A DNA stretch of 64,000 nt from Seiridium cupressi. Taxonomy: Eukaryota > Ascomycota > Sordariomycetes > Amphisphaeriales > Sporocadaceae. The translations under genes were made by a program, and so were the position numbers. The DNA is taken from assembly GCA_036674765.1 (NCBI GenBank), contig JARVKI010000067.1, positions 186,001 to 250,000 of the forward strand, in the 5' to 3' direction. Below are positions 56,023-64,000 of the stretch, in pieces; positions within the stretch are counted from its first letter, which is position 1, and each line of letters starts with the position of its first letter. Under the pieces are notes generated by a model, which worked only from the letters and a program-made list of their open reading frames with translations, did not search any database and was not told where the DNA came from.

Positions 56023-57214
56023 AGTATTTGTAATGCAGCTGGTACGATGAGGCTTGTCGACCAGCCTTTGACCTTGATAAATGACTAGGGCTATCGATAA
56101 TAAGGGTTGTTAAATGATATTCGGCCAGCCCAATCATAACAACGGTCTTTGATGATTGCTAGGCTAAGGTCTATGGTTCTAGGGTACAGTCATTACCTGC
56201 AAACAGTTAGATAGATTTTCTTTTTAAATTTCGTAGTCTCTCCGTATTTATTTTATACATTATCTGCTACGCGTCTTCTGCGATCGCATCTGTGACGACC
56301 ATGGACATGCGGCGGCCATTCATTCCTGTGAAAAAACGATTCCAAGCACATTTACGTCTACTCCGGGCAGCGAGAAGATTAAAAAGTGGATGAGTAACTT
56401 TGGGAACCCTAGGTCTTAATTGCCCACTTCTCTCGGCCTACCCTAAGTGTGTTCTTGGCAAGTGGGATATAATAGCATGGGTGATGGAGACTCTCTATTT
56501 CGCTATTAACGATCGTCTGTTTTCAGACAGGCTTGAAATTTCCCCAAAGGCTCATTTATTTATTCATGTCCCTAGCAAGAGATGTCTTTGGCCTGTCGGG
56601 TCAATTCCATACCTACAGCTAAGAGTGGCCACGCTTGTAACAGCTTGATCTGGGCCATCTAGTGCATGAGAAGCTAGCTATAGAAAAGAGATAGCGACAG
56701 GCCTTTTAGGAGAGTACCAACTAGAGACCAGTCAAGTACATGCTGCCTGTGGTCGCGCACAGAACTCTTGCTATAGCCATAGTACGGCGAGTGCCTTTAA
56801 AACAATGGCAATGCATCATTCCTTCGACCCACATACTATAGCTTTCAAGAGCTCTACTGGTCGCAGTAACTGTCTAGGTTTGACTAGCCAAATTGAGGCC
56901 GCATGTCTACGATTTCCAGATCCTCCCTGACTCAACTTGGAACTTTTTGCAGCTCCCCTTCAAGCTGTTCATTGTTTTTGAGTGCTCCTCCATAGAACAA
57001 ATTAACGCCTCATGTGTGGGGTAGCTACGAATAGGCAGAAATATCAATAGACCAATCAACTTCGTCCTCACAATGATATCAGACAAAGGAGGCCTTCTTC
57101 TCGGGTTTATGATAGCTACTCCCAAGACATGACCATAATATGTGCAGTTCTTTTTTTGATGGCCGCTTTTGAAGGACTGCTGGCTACTGCACTATCTTGT
57201 CTCTTGACATATTA
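56023..57214. other. No gene recognised
   Basis: Short frames only, for example 56400-56648 on plus, which lacks motifs. Contains the 3' side of the DUF3723 gene on the minus strand. Confidence 0.4.
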
Positions 57215-59140
57215 TCACCCAAGTATCGTAGAAGAGGTCGCATTCGAATACACAGAGGATCTGTCAGATATGGATCTTGGAGAACACAGTGGGTGGTGCT
57301 CCAAGATGTGATTCTGCTCAGGACTGTCAAACAACAACTGCTCTGCAGAGACCCTCAAGTCTCGAGTGATGTGCGCATGGTCCACGGGTACAAGAACAAT
57401 CACCCGTCCTGAGCTTGACATGGCTGCACCATAACACTCTTCTGGGAGAATTGGTCGCATGCGTGACGAAGAGAGGGAGAAAGGCCTCAAACGATGGGCC
57501 ATATAGGTTGCAGCGGCATCTTTGACTATGGAAGGATCATCGCTCGGCACCCGCGAGACTATCCTCCACTCGTTGCCCTCATGTGACACAAATGTTATCA
57601 GTTGCTCGTGAGGGCGCAGTCCCGACCTTGACAGGCTATTTTTGCTATTTCTCTGCTGCCCAACTCGCTTTTTGCGCTGTCTTGGGTGCTCTTCAATGCG
57701 CCCACCACTTATCTCGTCCGGGTCGCAAGTTGAGACTGTGCGGACAAGCGCAAGGTCCGAGGATTTCACAGCCAAAGATCCGTCGTCAGAGCGAGCCCAG
57801 CCGGCATCCGTACAGTAGCTGTCGAGCTCATCGGTTGGCGGGATCACGCGACTCTCTTGCTTGCGGTCTAGAAATGCCATGAAAATGCATCTGCGGACAA
57901 AGAGAGAAGTTACACCTGATATCGGAGCATCAGCCGCCGCGACTACATCCCAAAACAAATGTTTTCTGTCCTTTACGTGCTCGGCGGCATAAGGATGCCC
58001 GTTGCGGTTGCTCGTCTCGACGTTGTCCTTCCAAATCATGTCTTTATCTAGCCGCTGAACGGCACGAGGTCTTGTAGTATCTGCCATCTTCTCAAATTGT
58101 TCAAGAAGTGGCACGAATGATTCTGGCTCGTACTCATAGATTGTGGGCTTACGTGCTCTCAAGAGTGCATCTCGTGCAATATCTCTATCGGGCGCTCGCT
58201 GCTTAAGCTCTTTTATGTGATTGTTACGGAATCCCAGTCGGAAAGCTAGTGTCGCAAAGCCGCACAGCACATCGCTGTCTGCCTTTTCTGGTATTATTGT
58301 GGCCAGGCGCCTTCCCAAACCTTTCGCTGGGGGTGCTACTCTGACCAAATTCCGCATCGCAAAGAGCCACAGCTGTCTTCGCCCAAGTTCGAATTGTTTC
58401 TCCGGAGAAACCGACCTTGCCTCAAACAAACTTTCATCCATCTGGACTGGATATTGGTCCTCGTCCACCGGCTTAAGCAGTCTCTCAAAGCAACGGAAGT
58501 AGTCTTTTTATCATGGCCAAAGAGCCCAACAGCGTACCGGAGGTTTTGAGCGCAGGGCATCAGATAGTTGAGATCCTTGAAAAAGGAATGCAACGAAGGA
58601 ATGGTGCAGCCGATAGACAGGATATTGCCATATATTGTATCTTTTTCGGAATCCGTGAACCCCTGCAGGATATCGCCCGAGTTCATAAGAGACTCGAGCT
58701 TTTCCCTGTCGTCATTCGAGTACTTCGGACATGTAAGCTTCAGCGCTTGAACCGTCGCAGTATCAAGCCTTCTAAGTGCTGCAGGGTCATCAGGCAAGAG
58801 CTGCTTCCAAACTATGAGGATATGTTCTAGGTACTGAACCACCTCCTTCGGGCAACATACACGCCAGAGCGTAATGAATCACTTGCTTATAAAGCTTACT
58901 AACCTCGTCGCATTTCATGCCTACTATCTTATGAAACGTACTCAATCTCATACCTTCCCAGAATGCCGATACTTCCAGAAGCTTGTCAAGTGCATCTCGT
59001 ATGGGCTTGTTTTCGAGTAAGTTTTTTAGACTCCTCCTTCCGTGGTAGCTTAGTTGAGAGAAATCGAGTGTCTCTCTTTGAAGCTGACGTCTTCGCATGT
59101 GATGATAGATCTCCGTATCAGCTAATCCATGGCTTACCAT
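57215..59140 (-). CDS. DUF3723-family protein
   Basis: Three exons (58904-59140, 58538-58845, 57215-58481) join in phase to 603 residues. Family features run in order: LQRETLDFSQLSYHGRRSLK near the N-terminus, FWEGMRLSTFHKIVGMKCDE, a middle SGDILQGFTDSEKDTIYGNI region, ELGRRQLWLFAMRNLVR, LCGFATLAFRLGFRNNHIKE, then RDALLRARKPTIYEY, SLFVRRCIFMAFL, a charged low-complexity linker and a VHEGNEWRIV-like C-terminal domain ending near LPEECYGAAM. DUF3723 proteins are a fungal-only family of unknown function, often found in repeat-rich accessory DNA and reported among Starship cargo genes. No stop or shift interrupts this copy. The third acceptor (GAGAG) is less canonical. Confidence 0.8.
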
Positions 59141-59966
59141 ATTGCTGGGTTGTGCCAGCTACAGCGTATCTTTGTTTGTTGTTTCCCTGTTGGTACTTGT
59201 TGTTGTCAATCAGCTTCGGTGGTGTGGTATGGCATGTCTGTCTGGATCGGTTGGTGTTACAGTACTGTCCACGCAGTACATTCTCTTTAGTCAACATACT
59301 GTACTTCTCTTGTCTTTGGGCGTGGAAAGATCCACTGACGCAAAAAGGTTCAAAATTAGGTTCTACGTTGAGTGTTTGAAAGTCGTCTTTCGACGTCCAG
59401 AATGGGATCCCTCTGTGGCCAGAGAGGAGGGATTCGAGTTCGAATCTCTCGACACCAGTCGGTCCTAAAGGTGTCTTATCCATAAGCTACATTATGGATT
59501 CAAGAATGAATCGAAGGGACATGTTTTGCACAACCGACTACAACATTGTCACCATACCGGCCGCAGCGGCAAACAACTCTTTTGTGTCAGAGAACTTAAA
59601 GTGTGTATCAGATACAGTACAGTATCGTTCAAAAAACGCTACAGTAACTCATTTCGACTCATCCAGATCCTTACGCCACAGTAGACACGGTAGAATCAAT
59701 ACGAACTCCATGCTCGATCCAAAACCGGTTTTTGTGTACGGAAGTCGCTTTTGGTACAACTTTTACGAGAATCACTATCGACACTGTTCATCAGCCAATC
59801 CGGGGACCCCTTCGCACCTATCAGCATCGTTTCGTTCCGTGAGAGAAAGTATAAAACGAGCCGAAACTGGAACAGCAGCATCTCGGTAAGAGCATACGTA
59901 TATAAACCTACTTTCGAGACTCATCAGCTAGTTGTGATACTTTGGGATATCGATCTAAATTGCGCA
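59141..59966. other. Intergenic region between divergent genes
   Basis: Upstream of the DUF3723 gene (minus) and of the gene starting near 59967 (plus). The long plus frame opens at 59751, but its first 72 codons look non-coding. Confidence 0.4.
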
Positions 59967-60722
59967 ATGACATTATCTCAGGAATCCCGCAAAGGCACTG
60001 CGACTCGGCATGGCCTGAGCCCAGAAGCTGTTCAATCAATGGCAGAAATGGGTCTGCTGGGAACCATCTTGACCTGGTTAGTGGAACAGAAGGACCCAGT
60101 GGAGTTTCTTCAATTGGTTGCTTCGATGAAAGGAAACGATTTTGCGGTCCGCGCACTTATGAAAGCCACCGACGAGGCACAACAAACGATTCTTAAGCGT
60201 CTCGACAAGAGAGAGATACTCAAGAGGATTACCAAGCTCCAAAGTATGGATGGAATAGAGTCACATAAAAGTCATGTTGCAACATGGCCATGCCACCTCG
60301 GACTGCCAGATATTCCTGGAAGTGCCAAACGACCCGGTACTCCTAGGGACAATGTTCAATTGTGTACTACAGGGCAGGAAAGTGCCAACACGTTTAGAGC
60401 CCATTCACAGGAGCTTCATTGCCTGCGTTGTAGGAAAAGGGTCGAATTGATGTCAACAGACGCACTAGAGACAGTTGGGATGGTTCGAATAGGATGTGAT
60501 ATTTATTACTGCAATAGATGCGCGAATGAAACCGGCTATAGTTATGCTGGCTACTGTCTCCCTAAAACCTCTACTATCAAGCGCTTTTGGTTAAACAACG
60601 CAATGAATACACCCAGCACACATGGCAAATCTAGGATGTATAGCTGTAATCTGGTGGGTCGCAAGCCATGGCCAATCGCACAAGCCATCGGGACTGTCTT
60701 TCTGTCGTTTCCCCTGTACTAG
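59967..60722 (+). CDS. Hypothetical protein with paired CxxC motifs
   Basis: A 251-residue reading from the ATG at 59967; the frame is open further upstream to 59751 but composition favours the internal start. The N-terminal half is helical (LSPEAVQSMAEMGLLGTILT, KATDEAQQTILKRLDKREIL). The second half carries CLRC (152-155) and CNRC (182-185), spaced like a zinc ribbon. The C-terminus is basic and then hydrophobic. I do not recognise the family. It is divergent from the DUF3723 gene and converges with the kinase-like gene, ending only 17 nt before that gene's 3' end. A DNA- or protein-binding role is possible but unproven. Confidence 0.5.
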   Translation: MTLSQESRKGTATRHGLSPEAVQSMAEMGLLGTILTWLVEQKDPVEFLQLVASMKGNDFAVRALMKATDEAQQTILKRLDKREILKRITKLQSMDGIESHKSHVATWPCHLGLPDIPGSAKRPGTPRDNVQLCTTGQESANTFRAHSQELHCLRCRKRVELMSTDALETVGMVRIGCDIYYCNRCANETGYSYAGYCLPKTSTIKRFWLNNAMNTPSTHGKSRMYSCNLVGRKPWPIAQAIGTVFLSFPLY

Positions 60723-60738
60723 AGGGTGCTAGATATTG

Positions 60739-61856
60739 TCAGACATATGGTCTAGCCTTGCAAACGACCTCGAAAATGAGACTGACTTGCAAAAGTTCCG
60801 TGGCCGACTTTGCGCGCTTCAGTGTACCACGAGAGGATACAGGATCTGAAGTCGGAGGCGACTGCTCATCAAAGGATTCTGTGGGATACACTGACGCGGT
60901 CTTGTAAGTGAGTTGCAGGAGGATCAAGTCCAAGGACTTGAGCATATCCGCACCTCCTGTTGTTGGTACACCGTTCTGATCATACGCCGAACTCACTTCG
61001 ACTCGGTCAGATTGCGTACGCCATAGTCGACACAAAAGAAATCAATATGAGATCCGCTTACTAATCTTGACATCTCCAGCCAGATTCAGCAGAACCGACT
61101 GGGAATTCAACGAGGCGAACTGAAAGCCAAGCCGTTCGACATATGATAGCGCATCCAAAATCTAAGAATAATTAGTCCGCCCAATTCTTGCATGGAACTG
61201 AAACTGACCTGTCCAATAATAGCGCCAAGCTGCTCGCTGGAAGGATACGCGAGAGATCGGACCAGCATATCAAGACTGGCGAACATTTCCTCGTAGACGA
61301 CGATGCAGGCATCTCTTGTCGTATAGCTTTCAATGGAAGTGACTATGTTGCCATGGCGGAACCGTTGACACCAGTGCAAGACTTTATGCGCATCCCGGAG
61401 AGGGTACCGCCGCAGATGAACACATCCCATGGGCTCCTTTTTTGTTACTGCTACCATGACCATGCCGCCCAAGTCAAATTGCACCAGAGACAAAGTATAG
61501 TAGTCTGAAGGTGATTCCTCTTTCCTGACAAAGACCTGCGACGGACTGGCGAGCTTCTCCGGTTTCATATCTCGGTAGGTGTTGTCTCCAGTGAAGTTCA
61601 ATCGCTTGAATAGCTTCCTAGGAGACATCTCATTGTGAGGATGAGCATGATCTGCTGTGCGCTTGCCATTCTTGTTTCTGGGGTCCGGTCTGAGGGCGAC
61701 TTGTGACGCGCCAATCTGAGCCACTGGCTGTGCGACCTGGGAGACGGTATGCTCTATCTCATCAGGTTTGTGTGAGGTCGATTGGCGCGGTTCTAATTGT
61801 CCAATCTGAGTGATTCGTTTCGCTCGACTGGTTTCTTGTTGGGATGCTTCATCCAT
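60739..61856 (-). CDS. Degenerate protein-kinase-like protein (pseudokinase)
   Basis: Exon 61209-61856 (GTCAGT donor), exon 61062-61161 (GTAAGC donor) and a last exon from about 61005 to 60739. After a disordered N-terminus comes a kinase-like N-lobe (YPLRDAHKVLHWCQRFRHGN then IVTSIESYTT), the hinge-like ACIVVYEEMFASLDMLVRSL, and ILDALSYVERLGFQFASLNS followed by SVLLNLAGDVKI. The last replaces the catalytic HRD...N loop: His-Arg-Asp is absent and Asn-Ser-Gln stands instead. The DFG segment is not visible. This pattern belongs to a fungal family of kinase-fold proteins lacking catalytic residues, commonly found in accessory regions. The third exon boundary is approximate. Confidence 0.6.
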
Positions 61857-63003
61857 CCCGGGATATTGTAGCAGTCTGTAAGTATGGGTTTTCAGGCTTC
61901 GTGCCGAGGAAAATCAACAGCGTCACGACAGCTCACGAATACATACGAGTACTTTAAGCTACTACATGTATACAAGATAAACAGGCATCTGTTGCAGTCT
62001 TCCCATGAAGTTGGGTTCCCTTCTTTTTTTTTCAGACGAAAAGATTCGGTGCCTGAAAGCAATATCTGGATTAGCCTCGGAAGTGTGAGGTGTCCTTGCG
62101 CTTTCCTAGGTGTAAACCTAGATATATCATCGTGAGACGTTTCCGTCATAGTGAAATCTGAGAGGCTTGTGCATGCCAGGTCTCGCCAACTGCAGTCTAC
62201 AGTAAGCTTCAGTTTAAACACTTTTCCTACAATTTTAACTTGATTGTTAGCGATTGACGCACAAGTGAGCCTGAGTACCTAATCTGGTTGGCTCATGTAA
62301 TTTTTCGTTTTCGATATTCTCAATCCAAAAACGGCCCTTGTGCATTGCAGCTGGAGCCGTTTTCGTTCCAGATGGTACGTACTGTGATACACAGGTGAGC
62401 ACGTATTGAAATCTCGAACCTAGAATCAACCTTTAGAAATAATCAGATATGTTGATTTTTCTGCCACTATTCTCCATTAAAGAAGGGAAATTGCCACGAG
62501 GACCGACAAATCTTTCTATCAATTCCAACCCACCTTCAACATACAACGAGGACATTTATTTTCTTATAATATGCCACAGAAATACTGCCTATACAGACAT
62601 AACTACTAGCAAGAGAGAGAAACGGCAAGCAGAACCATTCGGAATCGGAGTATACTCACCCAACTAGTCAGATGCTTGAGATGGACGAGATCAAGAGTTC
62701 GACTAAAGTTCCTCAACAGCATAAGCAGAATTCTCTATCCATAAGCACCGGTCCTGGTAATAAAGCACAAGACATATGCCCGGGATGGTGGGCGCTGGAG
62801 TGGACATTTGCCATTGGCCGTCCGCAAACGGCAATCGGAGGAAAAGCCTGACGAGAATCGGCCTGCCCACCGTTTTGGCTTCCTTAGTTAATAGTTGGTA
62901 CAAGATATATGACTAAGCGTTGCTGATGTGCCCCAGTTGGAAGTCACTTGTCGACATGTAGACGTGGTGGATAGCGATAGCATGAATAACAAGCCCAGAG
63001 CAT
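61857..63003. other. No gene assigned
   Basis: Frames such as minus 61892-62221 (MTETSHDDISRFTPRKAQGH) have no family motif and no confirmed structure. Promoter of the kinase-like gene is on this side. Confidence 0.35.
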
Positions 63004-63242
63004 GCAATGCAAATCAGATCTACAGATCAGACAAGGATGCCGCCAATCTGCACTCGTTCATGTCGTGCATCGAGCCAAAGGCCATTCCGCGGTCGATTCT
63101 CCCTGGGACACAAAGGGGAAAGCCAATGGAAGATGCGATCGGCACACTTTGTGGCTTTGTAATTCTGGTAAACAGAGAGGACAGAGAGACATTCGGTATG
63201 CACCGACTGGTGCACGTGGCGACGACAGTATCCCTACCGTAA
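63004..63242 (+). pseudogene. Fragment of an NB-ARC/TPR-type NLR gene
   Basis: The plus strand reads YRSDKDAANLHSFMSCIEPK, AIPRSILPG, then EDAIGTLCGFVIL and REDRETFGMHRLVHVATTVS before a stop. This is the winged-helix end of fungal NB-ARC/TPR NLR proteins, where the family pattern is SDxxAADLLSFMSxIExKAIPxS...A-I-G-T-L-x-x-Y...F-x-M-H-R-L-V-H. No NB-ARC P-loop precedes it and no TPR repeats follow within the window, so it is a solitary relic. It lies about 300 bp from the minisatellite that ends the window. Confidence 0.65.
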
Positions 63243-63532
63243 ACCTATCACTAGAATAAGTAGCTTGCGCAACTGATAATGAAGGATGAACGCCGGGCAT
63301 AGCGAGGGGATGCACCTAATGCTGGGCCTGAGGTTGGTTTGGTCTCTGCTATGTATACTGGAGGGGTGATTGTATAGATTAGCTAGAAATCGCGTGAATG
63401 TGCCGGTTTATTTAGTGACAGTTCCTTAGTGCGATTGGAGTCCGGGCCATATCATCCATTTAGCTATGGCATTCAGCTGTTAAAAGCACACAGAGCTGCT
63501 GGCAGCCGATAGCCAGTTGTGGGCCTAGTTGT

Positions 63533-63983
63533 GGGACACCTTTTGTCCTGGGACACCTTTTGTCTTGGGACACCTTTTATCCTGGGATACCTTTTGTCTT
63601 AGGACACTTTTTATCCTAAGACACCTTTTATTTTAAGATACTTTTTATTTTAGGATACTTTTTATTTTAAGATACTTTTTATTTTAAAATACTTTTTATT
63701 TTAAAATACTTTTCATTTTAAGATAATTTTTATTTTAAAATACTTTTTATTTTAAGATACTTTTTATTTTAAGATACTTTTTATTTTAAAATACCTTTTA
63801 TCTTAAGGTATTTTTTATCTTAAGGTACCTTTTATTTTAAGATACTTTTTATCTTAGGATACCTTTTATCCTAGGACACCTTTTGTCCTGGGACACCTTT
63901 TGTCCTGGGACACCTTTTATCCTAGGACACCTTTTATCCTGGGACACCTTTTGTTTTAGGACACCTTTTGTCCTAGGACACCC
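63533..63983. repeat. 17-bp hairpin minisatellite, about 26.5 copies
   Basis: An uninterrupted array of a 17-bp unit, GGGACACCTTTTGTCCT (also starting AGGACACC), from 63533 to 63983. Phase is kept throughout, with no indels seen. AGGACA and TGTCCT within each unit are inverted repeats around CCTTT, so every unit can fold as a 6-bp stem with a 5-nt loop. The first four to five and last seven copies are GC-rich. Copies about 6 to 19 in the centre are shifted to AAGATACTTTTTATTTT types, nearly all by C-to-T and G-to-A. Confidence 0.92.
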
Positions 63984-64000
63984 TTATACAGGACAGTTGG

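Noticed and set aside
59415..59465. tRNA-like stretch containing GAGTTCGAATCTC
   Set aside because: The TTCGAA loop resembles a T-arm, but no matching acceptor stem, D-arm or anticodon arm could be built on either strand.
63533..63983. CRISPR array
   Set aside because: Units are contiguous with no spacers, and the genome is eukaryotic; it is a minisatellite.

Overview
The window looks like chromosomal DNA of a filamentous ascomycete (Pezizomycotina). Genes carry short introns of about 50-85 nt with GTRNGY donors and YAG/AAG acceptors. The protein families are fungal: UstYa/DUF3328 oxidases, MAL-type sugar transporters, DUF3723, NACHT-ankyrin and NB-ARC remnants, and large fungal membrane-protein families. 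Several tracts carry the C-to-T/G-to-A, AT-enriching signature of repeat-induced point mutation (RIP). The species cannot be named from this sequence.

Layout. 0-9 kb: a partial hypothetical gene, a multi-exon membrane-protein gene with a one-base frame break, an AYR1-like short-chain dehydrogenase, a C-terminally anchored glycoprotein and two membrane-protein relics. 10-21 kb: two alpha-glucoside/maltose-type MFS transporters flank a decayed serine carboxypeptidase and a frame-broken FAD-linked sugar-lactone-oxidase-like gene, suggesting a carbohydrate-use neighbourhood. 21-32.4 kb: a TauD-type dioxygenase relic, a TPR-like gene cut off by an LTR, and a heavily RIP-mutated Ty3/gypsy retrotransposon (24731-32115) lying on the minus strand. 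33.8-35.2 kb: two small hypothetical genes. 36.5-44.7 kb: the most interesting part, a compact cluster of four UstYa-type (DUF3328) oxidase genes around a small secreted precursor with two near-identical repeats and a Lys-Lys-Arg Kex2 site. That is the architecture of a dikaritin-type (ustiloxin/phomopsin/asperipin class) ribosomal peptide pathway. A GNAT acetyltransferase and an old LTR relic lie just beyond. 47-53 kb: RIP-damaged ankyrin, chromodomain and C2H2 pseudogenes. 53.6-63.3 kb: a TB2/DP1/HVA22 protein, a small membrane protein, a DUF3723 gene, a degenerate protein-kinase-like gene and an NLR fragment. The window ends in a 17-bp hairpin minisatellite whose central copies are selectively AT-shifted.

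How it works together. In the cluster, the precursor (40906-41151) would enter the secretory pathway and be cut by Kex2 at KKR, and the released repeats would be oxidatively cyclised by the membrane-anchored UstYa proteins, each of which keeps two HxxHC motifs. The predicted peptide segment, with Trp and a YVDS tetrapeptide just before the Kex2 site, is not one I recognise, so the product may be new. Transposon relics and RIP tracts on both sides mark a fast-evolving accessory compartment.
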